From Microbulbifer sp. ALW1 (GTDB taxonomy: Bacteria; Pseudomonadota; Gammaproteobacteria; Pseudomonadales; Cellvibrionaceae), in the NCBI RefSeq assembly GCF_009903625.1, contig NZ_CP047569.1, positions 1,148,501-1,212,500 of the forward strand: a stretch of DNA of 64,000 nt, in the 5' to 3' direction. A program made the translations under genes and the position numbers. Below the pieces are notes generated by a model, which made no database searches, was not told where the DNA came from, and worked only from the letters and a program-made list of their open reading frames with translations. This document shows, one piece after another, positions 8,092 through 17,258 of this stretch (positions are counted from its first letter, which is position 1; the number at the start of each line of letters is the position of its first letter).

Positions 8092-9612
8092 ATGACAGAG
8101 AACCGGTCAAGCAAGAAGCCGACCCCGCAAACCCTCGAAGAGTGGCTGGCCATGGCCGATGCCCTCACCATCGAGGGGCGTGCCTTTATCAACGGCGAGT
8201 ATGTGGATGCGCTTTCCGGCAGCACCCGCGCCAATACCAGCCCGGCGGATGGCCGCGAGCTGGTGCAGGTCGCCAGCTGCGGCCCGGAAGATGCCGAGCG
8301 TGCGGTCAAGGTGGCCCGGGATACGTTCGAATCCGGTGTCTGGTCCCATATGCCACCCATGGATCGCAAGAAGATCCTGGTGCGCTTTGCCGAGCTGATC
8401 GAAGAAAACCGCGATGAAATTGCCCTGCTGGAAAGTCTCGACGCCGGCAAGCCCATCAGTGACACCATGAATGTGGATGTGCCCAGCGCGGTGACCACCA
8501 TCCGCTGGAACGCGGAAGCGATCGACAAGATCTACGACGAGATCGCCCCCACCGGTCCGACTGAGATTGGCCTGATTACCCGCATGCCCCTGGGTGTGGT
8601 GGCCGCGATCGTGCCCTGGAACTTTCCGCTGTCTACCACCGCATGGAAACTGGGCCCGGCGCTCGCCACCGGTAACAGCGTGATTTTGAAACCGGCCTCC
8701 AACACGCCGCTGACCGCCATTAAGCTGGCGGGCCTGGCAAAAGAGGCCGGACTGCCGGACGGCGTGCTGAACGTACTGCCGGGACCGGGCAGCAGCCTGG
8801 GCAAGGCTCTGGGTCTGCACATGGATATCGACGGCCTGACCTTTACCGGTTCTACCGAGGTGGGTAAAACCCTCACCGAATACTCGGGCCAGTCCAACCT
8901 CAAGCGCACCTTCCTCGAGTTGGGTGGCAAGAGTCCGAACATTGTGTTTGCCGATGCGGACCTGGACAAGGCGGCGGAAGCGGCGGCCCTGGCGGTGTTC
9001 TACAACCAGGGTGAGACCTGCACCGCGGGTACTCGCCTGCTGGTGGAAAAGGGCATCGCCGATACCTTTATCGAAAAGGTGAAGAAGGCCTCCGAGCGCT
9101 TCAAGCCCGGACACCCGCAGGACCCCAACACGGTGATGGGTGCACTGATCGACCAGAGCCAGTTCGATACGGTCGAATTTTACGTGGCCAAGGGCCTGGA
9201 GCAGGGCGCACAGCTGGTGTGCGGCGGCAAGCCGGTGGCGGCGGTTGAAGGCGGTCACTATTACGAGCCCACCATCTTCAAGGGCGTAAACGGCGATATG
9301 AAAATTGCCCGCGAAGAAATCTTCGGCCCGGTGCTGTCGGTGATCGAATTCGAAACCGAAGAGGAAGCGCTGCAGATTGCCAATGACTCCATCTACGGCC
9401 TCGCCTCCGGTGTCTGGACCAAAGACATCGGCCGAGCCCACCGTATGGCACGGGACATCCGCGCCGGGTCGGTATGGGTCAACAACTACTTTGGTGGCGA
9501 TATCACGGTACCGTTTGGCGGCTTCAAGCAGTCCGGCAACGGCCGCGACAAGTCCCTGCACGCACTGGACAAGTACTGCGAGCTGAAATCCACCTGGATC
9601 GATATCAGCTGA
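8092..9612 (+). CDS. aldehyde dehydrogenase, PuuC-like
   Basis: An NAD(P)+-dependent aldehyde dehydrogenase of 506 aa. The catalytic cysteine lies in YNQGETCTAGTRLL, the general-base Glu in FLELGGKSPN, and the cofactor loop in FTGSTEVGK. The overall sequence resembles PuuC, the gamma-glutamyl-gamma-aminobutyraldehyde dehydrogenase of putrescine catabolism (EEWLAMADAL, FINGEYVDALSG). No other puu gene is nearby, so the aldehyde it oxidises is unproven. A GAGG ribosome-binding site fixes the ATG at 8092 rather than an upstream TTG. It ends in a clear terminator and stands alone. Confidence 0.9.
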   Translation: MTENRSSKKPTPQTLEEWLAMADALTIEGRAFINGEYVDALSGSTRANTSPADGRELVQVASCGPEDAERAVKVARDTFESGVWSHMPPMDRKKILVRFAELIEENRDEIALLESLDAGKPISDTMNVDVPSAVTTIRWNAEAIDKIYDEIAPTGPTEIGLITRMPLGVVAAIVPWNFPLSTTAWKLGPALATGNSVILKPASNTPLTAIKLAGLAKEAGLPDGVLNVLPGPGSSLGKALGLHMDIDGLTFTGSTEVGKTLTEYSGQSNLKRTFLELGGKSPNIVFADADLDKAAEAAALAVFYNQGETCTAGTRLLVEKGIADTFIEKVKKASERFKPGHPQDPNTVMGALIDQSQFDTVEFYVAKGLEQGAQLVCGGKPVAAVEGGHYYEPTIFKGVNGDMKIAREEIFGPVLSVIEFETEEEALQIANDSIYGLASGVWTKDIGRAHRMARDIRAGSVWVNNYFGGDITVPFGGFKQSGNGRDKSLHALDKYCELKSTWIDIS

Positions 9613-9643
9613 TCCCCATCCAAGATCTGAATTTGACTCCTTT

Positions 9644-9667
9644 GGGCCGCTGTTGCGGCCCTTTTTT
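9644..9667 (+). terminator. Rho-independent terminator
   Basis: A perfect 7-bp GC stem (GGGCCGC/GCGGCCC) with a TGTT loop is followed by six T residues. It lies 32 bases after the aldehyde dehydrogenase stop codon. Confidence 0.9.
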
Positions 9668-9810
9668 ATGGGTTTCGGTAAAGGGGCCGGCTAGCTGTTC
9701 CTGGGGGCGGGGCGTGAACAGGGTGTGACGTCATTCAGGGAAGCGTCAGCTTGGCGTTGCTAAAGTGCGGGCATCGAGAGCCTAGCTCAACCACAAAGGG
9801 GATTTTCACG

Positions 9811-10116
9811 ATGCGTTATTTGATTTGCTCAGTACTGGCCGTTGCCCTGGCCGGCAGTGCCGGTGTAGCCATGGCCAAGGACAAGTCCGGCGACCTGCCT
9901 CCGGGCCTGCAGAAAAAGGTCGAGCGCGGTGGCGAGCTGCCTCCGGGCTGGAAAAAGAAACTGCAGCGTGGCTACGTTCTGGAAGATGCCATCTATCGCC
10001 ATGCGGTGATCGTACAACCGGTCGATCGCCATGGTCTGGTGACCGTGCGTATCGAAGGAGAGCTGGTGCGCCTGGTTCACGCCACCCATGAGATTGTTGA
10101 CATTCTCTCTCACTGA
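9811..10116 (+). CDS. small exported protein, CigR/RcnB-like
   Basis: A 101-aa protein with a clear signal peptide (cleavage expected after AGVAMA). Its mature part repeats the motif LPPGxxKKxxRG twice (LPPGLQKKVERG and LPPGWKKKLQRG), followed by a short beta-rich end. This double motif is seen in periplasmic proteins annotated as CigR or RcnB-like; their roles vary and I do not assign one. The ATG at 9811 is chosen because it directly begins the signal peptide and follows an aaagggga ribosome-binding site. Confidence 0.75.
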   Translation: MRYLICSVLAVALAGSAGVAMAKDKSGDLPPGLQKKVERGGELPPGWKKKLQRGYVLEDAIYRHAVIVQPVDRHGLVTVRIEGELVRLVHATHEIVDILSH

Positions 10117-10203
10117 CTGGTTGGCTGCTGGCGGCTGGCCACCCTATACCTGTAAGTCAGGAGAATTCTGAACCGGGGCCCGACGGCCTGAGGAGCTAAC
10201 CTG

Positions 10204-10593
10204 ATGGGTGAATTTCATCACGGCTTTTCTGTCAGTATCGAGCGCACCGGCAGCGAGCGGGTGCTGCTTGCCCTGCATGCCCGGGGTAAGCTGGAGCATC
10301 AGGATTACGAAACCCTGGTGCCCATGCTGGAGTCCGCCATCGCCGGGATGGAACACCCGAAAATCGATGTGATGATGGACATGCGCGAACTTCAGGGGTG
10401 GGAGATTCGCGCAGCTTGGGATGACCTCAAGCTGGGGGTAAAACACGGGCGCCAGTTTAACAAGATTGCCATGGTCGGCAATAAATCCTGGCAAGAGGTT
10501 GCCGCCAAAATCGGTACCTGGTTTATCGGCGGCGAAGCCCGCTTCTTTGAAGATAAAGCACCGGCCTTGGCCTGGTTGCAGGAAACCGCATAA
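10204..10593 (+). CDS. SpoIIAA-like STAS/SEC14 domain protein
   Basis: A 129-aa cytoplasmic protein matching the SpoIIAA-like family (PF11964 type). Visible traits are LHARGKLEHQDYETLVPMLE, the acidic-strand segment IDVMMDMRELQGW, and the closing FFEDKAPALAWL. Members have a STAS-related fold that may bind lipids or proteins; no definite function is known. A GGAG ribosome-binding site precedes the ATG. It lies 81 bases before terC on the same strand. Confidence 0.8.
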   Translation: MGEFHHGFSVSIERTGSERVLLALHARGKLEHQDYETLVPMLESAIAGMEHPKIDVMMDMRELQGWEIRAAWDDLKLGVKHGRQFNKIAMVGNKSWQEVAAKIGTWFIGGEARFFEDKAPALAWLQETA

Positions 10594-10674
10594 ACTCCCC
10601 TGTGAATTTTCGAGTTCCGGCGCTGCCTGTCAGCGCCGCACTTGTTTTTACAATAACGTCACAGGAATTTGTGC

Positions 10675-11421
10675 ATGTTCGAATGGATCGCGAGTCCCGA
10701 GGCCTGGATTGCGCTGGCCACCCTAGCCGCCCTGGAAATCGTCCTCGGCATCGACAACATCATCTTTATCTCCATCCTTGTCGGTCGCCTGCCGGAAAAG
10801 CAGCGTGAGTCCGCGCGCTTTATTGGCCTGGCCCTGGCCATGATCACGCGCCTGGGACTGCTATTTTCCATTGCCTGGATCATGGGATTGACCGAGCCCT
10901 GGTTCACTCTGTTCGGGGAAGAAATTTCCGGGCGCGATGTCATTCTGATTGGTGGTGGCCTGTTCCTGTTGGCCAAGGCAACCCATGAAATTCACAACAG
11001 CCTGGAAGGTGCCGAGGGCGAACACAGCAGCGCGGCCACCGCCACATACGGCATGGTTCTGGTGCAGATCGCGGTGCTGGATATCGTCTTCTCCCTGGAC
11101 TCGGTGATCACCGCGGTGGGGCTGGTGGATCATATTTCCATCATGGCCATCGCCATTGTTCTTGCGGTTGCGGTAATGCTGGTTGCCGCCAAGCCCATTG
11201 GCGACTTCGTCGATCGCCATCCCACCATCAAAATGCTGGCACTGTCTTTCCTGATTCTGGTGGGGGTGACCCTCATTATCGAGGGCTTTGATGTGCACGT
11301 GCCCAAAGGCTATATCTATTTCGCCATGGCGTTCTCGGTGGCGGTGGAAATGCTCAATATCCGCCTGCGCAAAAAACAGAGCACGGCCGTCCGGCTGCAC
11401 AAACCGCTACGGGAGGAGTGA
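10675..11421 (+). CDS. TerC family integral membrane protein
   Basis: A 248-aa membrane protein with about seven hydrophobic helices. It has the TerC hallmarks: the acidic intramembrane motif EIVLGIDNIIF in helix 1 and its partner IVFSLDSVITAVG in the second half. TerC-family proteins are implicated in metal ion export, for example manganese during protein secretion, or in tellurite resistance. The short form with FEWIASPEAWIAL resembles the YgdQ branch. An AGGAATT ribosome-binding site supports the ATG at 10675. The gene ends before a strong terminator. Confidence 0.88.
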   Translation: MFEWIASPEAWIALATLAALEIVLGIDNIIFISILVGRLPEKQRESARFIGLALAMITRLGLLFSIAWIMGLTEPWFTLFGEEISGRDVILIGGGLFLLAKATHEIHNSLEGAEGEHSSAATATYGMVLVQIAVLDIVFSLDSVITAVGLVDHISIMAIAIVLAVAVMLVAAKPIGDFVDRHPTIKMLALSFLILVGVTLIIEGFDVHVPKGYIYFAMAFSVAVEMLNIRLRKKQSTAVRLHKPLREE

Positions 11422-11480
11422 TCGACGGTCGCCGATGCGCTATTGGATAATTACGGGTAATTGCGGATAAACAATCAAAA

Positions 11481-11506
11481 GGGGCGAATCATTCGCCCCT
11501 TTTTTG
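11481..11506 (+). terminator. Rho-independent terminator
   Basis: The inverted repeat ggggcgaat/attcgcccc is followed by a T run (11500-11506). It lies between the convergent terC and ATP-grasp genes. The opposite strand also ends in a short T run, so it may act in both directions. Confidence 0.85.
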
Positions 11507-11534
11507 TGCCCGGAAGAATTATCCGGCAGCGAGG

Positions 11535-12377
11535 TTAGGCCACGCGCTTCAAGCGGCGGCGGGGCGTCGCCGGGCGGGTCGGATAATTGGGGCCCGTGGG
11601 CACCGAGCTCTGATGCAGATATTGGAGGATCGTTTCGCGCAGCCGGGCATCGCCGCCCTCGATTCCCTGGTTGCCAAACAGGCGGTTGAATTCGATTACG
11701 TAGGGATGTCCACCCACCATGGCAATGTCCCAGCCGGCGTGATTGATCTCCAGGGTGCGCGCCAGGTGCAGCGCCAAGTCAATCGCCGCCTGAGGTACCG
11801 GGCTGCGATCCACAAAGCCGCCCTTGGAAACATTGTTGTAAAACCCCTGGGCGGCCTGCAGTCGCCAGTAGGCGGTCACTACCTGGTCGCCGACGATCAC
11901 GATTCGGATATCGCGGTCGATGGGCAGCCATTCCTGTACATAGAGCACATCGGTTTTTTCCAGGTAGGCATGCCAGTCTTCCCGCCCTTCGATTAGCCAG
12001 ACACCACAGCCGCGGGCGGCCTTGGGTAACTTGGCCACAAACGGGTGGTCCATGGTTTCCCACAGGTGTTGGGCATTTTCCGGGGTGTTGGCGACTATCC
12101 GGGTGGATGGGGTATTACCCGGCGCAACAAGTTCAAACGCGCGGGTCATTTCGATCTTGTTGTGCCCCAGCCGATAACTGGACTCGCTGGGAAAGACACG
12201 GGCCTTGAGGCCGCAGGTGAGGGCGTTCAATTGCCAGTATTCCGGGAATAGCACCCATTCCGCTTCGGCAATTTGCGCTTTGTATTTGAAGACTGCTTCG
12301 GGTTTCAGTTGCAGGGTATCTGCGAAACCGAGGGTTCTGAAAACGTCAAAAGAGACCCATGCCACCGGTAAAAACAC
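11535..12377 (-). CDS. ATP-grasp protein, RimK-like
   Basis: A protein of about 280 aa with an ATP-grasp core: the lid segment HPFVAKLPKAARGCGVW, the ATP-loop YVQEWLPIDRDIRIVIVGDQV, and the metal-ligand stretch AMVGGHPYVIEFNRLFGNQG near the C-terminus. ATP-grasp enzymes join an acyl phosphate to an amine; RimK relatives add amino acids to proteins or small molecules. No partner gene is adjacent, so the substrates are unknown. No ATG start is available in frame at the 5' end: GTG at 12377 is the outermost start and GTG at 12365 is also possible. It ends with a basic tail (RPATPRRRLKRVA). Confidence 0.75.
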   Translation of the reverse strand: MFLPVAWVSFDVFRTLGFADTLQLKPEAVFKYKAQIAEAEWVLFPEYWQLNALTCGLKARVFPSESSYRLGHNKIEMTRAFELVAPGNTPSTRIVANTPENAQHLWETMDHPFVAKLPKAARGCGVWLIEGREDWHAYLEKTDVLYVQEWLPIDRDIRIVIVGDQVVTAYWRLQAAQGFYNNVSKGGFVDRSPVPQAAIDLALHLARTLEINHAGWDIAMVGGHPYVIEFNRLFGNQGIEGGDARLRETILQYLHQSSVPTGPNYPTRPATPRRRLKRVA

Positions 12378-12498
12378 GCATAAGTTGAGGTGCGCGTTTT
12401 TACCGGGGTTGGAGCTCCGGCGTCAAGCAATTTCACGCCAGTTTCGGGGCGCTCGTCCGTCTGAACGGTCTGGCTTTCTGCGTCCCTGGAGCCCCGGA

Positions 12499-12882
12499 TC
12501 AGCGGCTCAGGCGCGCGGTGACCTGGATCTCGATTTTCATCGCGTCGTCCAGCAGGCGGGCCTCGAATACCGTGGCCGCCGGGCGCACCTCACCCAGCCA
12601 TTTTTGCAGTACCGGCCAGCAGGGTTGGAAGTCATCCCGGTTCGGCAGTATGTAGGTTACCCGCACAATTTCGGCGATCGCCGAGCCGGCCTCTTTCAGC
12701 GCGCTCTCAATATTCGCAAAGCACTGGTCCGTCTGCTCGGCCACATCATCACTGATGCTGTTGGTGGCGTAGTTGAATCCGGTAGTGCCGGAAACAAATA
12801 CATAATCGCCGTCCACGACCGCGCGGGAATAGCCAATTTTGCTTTCGAACTCGGATCCGCTGGAAATCAGTTTTCTACTCAT
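12499..12882 (-). CDS. RidA family protein
   Basis: A 127-aa protein of the RidA/YjgF family. The active-site arginine is Arg100 in EVRPAATV. The family stretch DYVFVSGTTGFN and the ending KIEIQVTARL are present. RidA proteins hydrolyse reactive enamines/imines made by PLP enzymes; some subgroups have other roles and this one is not exactly classical RidA. A strong AGGAGG ribosome-binding site precedes the ATG. It is transcribed in the same direction as the ATP-grasp gene, with about 120 bases between them. Confidence 0.85.
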   Translation of the reverse strand: MSRKLISSGSEFESKIGYSRAVVDGDYVFVSGTTGFNYATNSISDDVAEQTDQCFANIESALKEAGSAIAEIVRVTYILPNRDDFQPCWPVLQKWLGEVRPAATVFEARLLDDAMKIEIQVTARLSR

Positions 12883-13326
12883 CGATGTCCTCCTTGATAG
12901 AACTGGCCCTTACTGGCGCCGTTTGAGAATTCAGGGCGCGGGATCATGCCACAGGCCGGAGAAATCCCCTAGCGGGAGGTAGTGGAAGCCGATTGCCGAA
13001 ACGACGCTGGCGGCCTGAAGAAAAGGTTACGGATATTCATGCGCAAGCTACTGCGGGTCAAAATTTCGGCAGTGTGCCGATAAAGGCAAAGAGTGATTGT
13101 TTTTTGTCCGTTCCGGCCCGGAAAAATAACCAAAAAGGGCCATTGTGGCGCTGGGTTAGCCCCGTCATCATTTTCAGTGCCTAATCCTGAGAGGTGCGTC
13201 ACAGAGTTTTTGCCAATTGTGTTGCAGCGGCTGGCGCCCTCTCAGGGACTTATTCGCCGGGGGTATGGGCCCGGGCGTGTTGAATACTGAAATCAAGTTC
13301 TTATCGAAGGAACGGGGGAAATCGGA
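12883..13326. other. intergenic region, no gene seen
   Basis: This divergent spacer of about 440 bases lies between the RidA-like gene and the large lipoprotein gene. It should contain both promoters. I see no convincing gene, RNA or repeat in it. Confidence 0.5.
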
Positions 13327-16128
13327 ATGTACAGAAAGCTTGCACTGGCCCTTGCGGTCACCGCGCTCACGGCCTGTGGTGGTGGCAGCGGCTCAGGTAA
13401 CGGAGGTGGAGGTTCCAGCTCCAGCTCCAGTAGCTCCAGTGGTGGCGGCAGCAGTAGCTCCAGTAGCTCCAGTAGTGGTGGCAGCAGTAGCAGTTCCAGC
13501 AGCGGTGGTAATGGCAGCCCAATCAGTGTTGGCGGTACCGCGGCCAAGGGCATCATTGCCGGTGCAACCGTTGAAGCTTATAGCGCAGCAGAGGTCCTGC
13601 TGGGTTCCGCGATCACCGGAGCGGACGGCAGCTACGTCATCGAGTTGAACGATGCGAGCTTTAGCGGCCCGATCAAACTGGTTCTGAAGCAGCCACAGGA
13701 TGGCGGCGCCATGGTGACCTGTGATGTGGCCGAGTGTCGTGCCGCCGGGGAAGGCGACCAGGATAGCGACGAAGACGGCGTTATCGAGTTCGGTGAAAAA
13801 TATGCACTGGATTACGAATTGAGCGCAGTTACGGTGGTGGACGAAACCGCAACCGAAATCAGCGCCAGTATCACCGCCCTGACCACCCTGGTGGCAGAAA
13901 AGGCCGGTACAGTACTGACCCCGGCTTCCATCAGCGCGGCCAACACCTTTGTCAAGGATTCCCTGGGACTCGATGCCGACCCGATCACCATAGTGCCGGT
14001 CGATTTGACCAGCGCAACCGAGGCCGACGAGCAGGCGCTGCGCTTTGCCCTGGTTAACGCCGCGGTAGAAGCCTCGGCCGAGGGCGGTGACGTAAGTGCG
14101 CAGATCGACAGCCTGAGCGCGGGATTTGAATCCAATACCGTCGATGCCGCAGCGCTGAATGCAGTGAGCGCAGCTATTGAAGGTGTGGCCGCAGCAACCA
14201 GCGCGGGCAACGAAGCGCTGGGTGGTGTTGAGGACGCGGCAGCCGCCGCGGAAGTCGATGCCGGTGCAGCGATTGCGGAAAACTGTGATGGTCGCGACAC
14301 CTGTAACCCGGCGGTTGAAGTGGACGCGGAGCTGGCCAGTAACCTGGACGCCGCGAAAGCTCTGGTAGCGACCGCGCGCAAAGTATCGATTGAGGCCATT
14401 GAAGCGATCGACGCGGAGCTGGATGGCGAAGCGGATACCTATAACCCGGACAATATCGTTGCCAAACTACAATCGGCAGAAAACCTGCTGAACGAAGACA
14501 TGCAGAGCGTAATGACCGCGTTCAGTGAGGTCAGTGATGTTTTCGTCAACCAGATTTCGGCGGTGGAGTTCGGTGTTGAGCCAACGCTGGAATCTCCGGC
14601 AGCGACCCTGCCAGAAGCAGCGGGCTACTTGTGGGACAAGTATCTGGGGGATACCGATTATGCCGACCGCGAGGATGCGGTTGCGCACTTCCCTGCGGGC
14701 ACTATTACCAAATCCGGCGTTCAGTGGACGCTGACTAACGGTGTCTACGATCTCGACGGCAGTGCATCCACCACCGATGATCAGGTCGCAGTTAACCTGA
14801 CCATTAGCATTCCGGAGCTCTCTGGAGAACCCGGAAGTCTGGCGTTGACTGCGGGCGAGAACAGCCTGGCCATCGAAGGTAGTGCGGAATTGGGTGATGC
14901 CAAGTTTGCCCTGTCCGATGCTTCCAAAGTGAACCTGACACTCGGCGAGCAGTTTGGTGAAGGAAGTGAAAGTGAGCCGAAGATCGACAGCATCAGTGTG
15001 GTTGTTGACGGCAGCTTGGAAAACGCGGCACACGGCTTCAGCGGCACCGTCGAGTTCGCCCTGCGTAAATCCAGCGCGCTGGAAGAAAACAGTCCCGATA
15101 ATCAAACTCTTTCGCTGTTGCCTGAAAAGCTGGCATTGCGCGGCGCCTTCACCGACAAGGTTGCGGAAACCTCGCTGGAAGCGTCAGTAATCCTGACCGT
15201 CGACAACGTTGCCGACTATTGGTACTTGGCCGAGGGCACAGAGCGCGAAGATCTGACCAGCTATGTCTACGAACCAACCGACAATACGCTCACTATCACC
15301 CATGGTGATGACAGCAACTACGCGGTGGTTCGCTACTCCTACGCTCCATCTGCGGACGAACTAAATTACGACCACTACATTGGCGTTGAATGTGTGGAAC
15401 AAGTTGGCAATTCAGCTTGCCCGCAGCTTGACCAGTACTGGTTCTGGGGGCTCAACCAGGAAGTAATGAATGTCACCCAAGAGGCGTGTGAATCCGGTGA
15501 AATCAATGGCTGGTGGGAGGATGAGCTCGGCAAGTGTTTCCATGGCGTAACCCCGGAGTTCACCAATATCGCTCAGGATATCCGGGTTGCCTTTACCAAT
15601 GATCACACCGAGCTGTTGGATGGCCTGGAAGTTCACTTGGCGGGTGAAGGTGTTTATGGCGTAGGCCCGGGCGACTGGTGGCCGGACTACATCACAGACT
15701 CCATCTTCGATGAGGTCAGCGGTGAAGTGGTGGCCAGCCTGACGGAGTCCGATCTCGACGTCAATGAAGACGGTCGCTATGTGAAAGCAACCTTCCGCAT
15801 CAACGCCAATGGTAAACTCTCGGCCGATTTACCCGACATGGATGTGGAGCTGATCCTCAAACGCACCGGTTTTGAGCTGGGGGATGCTTCCCTGACGCTT
15901 ACCTGGGGCAGTGATCTGTTGCGGATCGCCATCGACTATGTCGGCGAAGAAACCAACACTATGGTGCTGAGTGACGGTAGTGGTACGGAATTCACGCTGG
16001 AACTGTTTGAAGACGACACCGTTGCCGGTACCATCAGCAAAGACGGCACCGTTTACGGTACCTTGAGCGAAGAGAATAATATTTACCTGATCACCTGGAT
16101 CGACAATGCAATCGAAACCCTGCTCTGA
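13327..16128 (+). CDS. large Ser/Gly-linker surface lipoprotein
   Basis: A 933-aa predicted lipoprotein. The signal peptide ends in the lipobox LTAC with Cys17 as the lipidated residue. Residues about 18-62 are a low-complexity linker of glycines and three serine runs. Carboxypeptidase-regulatory-like beta structure seems to follow (GTAAKGIIAGATVEAY ... GADGSYVIEL), then an alanine-rich helical region and a long acidic beta-rich C-terminal half containing several cysteines. Such linkers are typical of secreted proteins in Cellvibrio, Saccharophagus and Microbulbifer. No catalytic motif is recognised. The next gene overlaps its 3' end, suggesting a joint function at the cell envelope. Confidence 0.8.
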   Translation: MYRKLALALAVTALTACGGGSGSGNGGGGSSSSSSSSSGGGSSSSSSSSSGGSSSSSSSGGNGSPISVGGTAAKGIIAGATVEAYSAAEVLLGSAITGADGSYVIELNDASFSGPIKLVLKQPQDGGAMVTCDVAECRAAGEGDQDSDEDGVIEFGEKYALDYELSAVTVVDETATEISASITALTTLVAEKAGTVLTPASISAANTFVKDSLGLDADPITIVPVDLTSATEADEQALRFALVNAAVEASAEGGDVSAQIDSLSAGFESNTVDAAALNAVSAAIEGVAAATSAGNEALGGVEDAAAAAEVDAGAAIAENCDGRDTCNPAVEVDAELASNLDAAKALVATARKVSIEAIEAIDAELDGEADTYNPDNIVAKLQSAENLLNEDMQSVMTAFSEVSDVFVNQISAVEFGVEPTLESPAATLPEAAGYLWDKYLGDTDYADREDAVAHFPAGTITKSGVQWTLTNGVYDLDGSASTTDDQVAVNLTISIPELSGEPGSLALTAGENSLAIEGSAELGDAKFALSDASKVNLTLGEQFGEGSESEPKIDSISVVVDGSLENAAHGFSGTVEFALRKSSALEENSPDNQTLSLLPEKLALRGAFTDKVAETSLEASVILTVDNVADYWYLAEGTEREDLTSYVYEPTDNTLTITHGDDSNYAVVRYSYAPSADELNYDHYIGVECVEQVGNSACPQLDQYWFWGLNQEVMNVTQEACESGEINGWWEDELGKCFHGVTPEFTNIAQDIRVAFTNDHTELLDGLEVHLAGEGVYGVGPGDWWPDYITDSIFDEVSGEVVASLTESDLDVNEDGRYVKATFRINANGKLSADLPDMDVELILKRTGFELGDASLTLTWGSDLLRIAIDYVGEETNTMVLSDGSGTEFTLELFEDDTVAGTISKDGTVYGTLSEENNIYLITWIDNAIETLL

Positions 16129-17221
16129 GCAGTGTGACACTTACGAAAACGGAAAAGGTCGCCCCTGGCGGCCTTTTCTGTTCCTGGGGTTGATGAATCT
16201 GTCTTCACAGTCAGCCGCAGTACCAGTCCCCGAAGTCACACTGGATTTTTACAGCCGCACCGTCAGTGAAGCGCTGCCCATCAAGGAATTTACCGGCAAG
16301 TGGAAAAACGCACCGGGTAATGGTGAAAACACCTGGACCCGAAATCGCCTGGATACCGGAGCCTGGTTGGGAGATTGGGGTGTCTCCTACACCGTGCGAT
16401 ACGATTACCAACTGCAGTACAACCGCGCGACCGCGGATCTTTACTACCGGGATGAACAGGGCTTACCCCCCGGCGAGGGTGCGGTACCGGTTTACCTCAA
16501 TGCGCTGCAGCTGGAAGCCGATGGCATCAAACTCAAACGCCGCTGGTATTTTTACTCCGGGCTCTTCCTGCAGGCGGACATCAGCTTGCTGAAAGCGCGA
16601 GAATTTCAGGATGGCACTATTGACGGCCTGTTGACCGCGGGCGAGCAGCTTTTCAGTGGCAATGCCAACCTCGATTATCGCTACACCGATGACCTGCTGC
16701 TCAAGCATGAATTTGAAATGCCGGAGGGCGAAGGAATCGCCGTGGATATCACCGCGGGTTACCGGGATAACAATCGTGTGATCTCACTACAGGTACAGGA
16801 TGCCTACAACCGGATTCGCTGGAAGCAGGCTCCCTATACCCACGGAAAGTTTGATACCGCCAATCGAGACGTTGAAGACGAAGTGCAGCTGGCCCCGGTT
16901 TTTTCCGGCTGGCGGGAACTGCAAGACCACGACATGACCATGCCCATCTATGCCCTTGGACGCTACACCCAGCGGCAACAGAATTTCCAGTGGTCTCTGG
17001 ACCTGGAGTATTTTGCCGATGATGTGAAGTACCGACCGGGCATGCGCTGGGATAATCTCCCCGGGAATCCCTATCTGGGCTACGAAGGTAGTGATAAACA
17101 GTGGCTGCTGGCGTTGAGTGATGAGCAAAACATCTGGAAGCTGCAGCTTGGATTTGACGATATCAATCTGGAAAAGGCACACAGTCTGACGATCGCCATG
17201 GCAGTAGCGGCACACTGGTAA
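16106..17221 (+). CDS. putative outer-membrane beta-barrel protein
   Basis: An open frame of 371 codons whose product is rich in alternating aromatic/polar strands (VSYTVRYDYQLQYN, LKRRWYFYSGLFLQADIS, FQWSLDLEYFADDVKY) and ends with a terminal Trp, as outer-membrane barrels often end in an aromatic residue. A signal-like segment PFLFLGLMNLSSQSAA precedes the mature part. The start is uncertain: ATG at 16106 overlaps the lipoprotein gene by 23 bases and gives a long N-region; TTG 16190 or ATG 16193 would start after the hairpin at 16152 but give a very short signal. I do not recognise the family. Confidence 0.65.
   Translation: MQSKPCSEQCDTYENGKGRPWRPFLFLGLMNLSSQSAAVPVPEVTLDFYSRTVSEALPIKEFTGKWKNAPGNGENTWTRNRLDTGAWLGDWGVSYTVRYDYQLQYNRATADLYYRDEQGLPPGEGAVPVYLNALQLEADGIKLKRRWYFYSGLFLQADISLLKAREFQDGTIDGLLTAGEQLFSGNANLDYRYTDDLLLKHEFEMPEGEGIAVDITAGYRDNNRVISLQVQDAYNRIRWKQAPYTHGKFDTANRDVEDEVQLAPVFSGWRELQDHDMTMPIYALGRYTQRQQNFQWSLDLEYFADDVKYRPGMRWDNLPGNPYLGYEGSDKQWLLALSDEQNIWKLQLGFDDINLEKAHSLTIAMAVAAHW
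16152..16178 (+). terminator. hairpin between lipoprotein and barrel genes
   Basis: A 12-bp stem with one G-T wobble (16152-16163 with 16167-16178) and a three-base loop begins 24 bases after the lipoprotein stop codon. It has T residues in its right arm but no clean T tail. It may terminate or attenuate transcription into the next gene. Confidence 0.45.
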
Positions 17222-17258
17222 GCTACTGCCAGCTTAACGTCCGGAGCCATAAGCAGGT

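Noticed and set aside
13381..13515. Repetitive agc/tcc/ggt stretch as a DNA repeat or CRISPR-like array
   Set aside because: It is the coding sequence of the Gly/Ser linker of the lipoprotein, with mixed synonymous codons and no spacer-repeat pattern.
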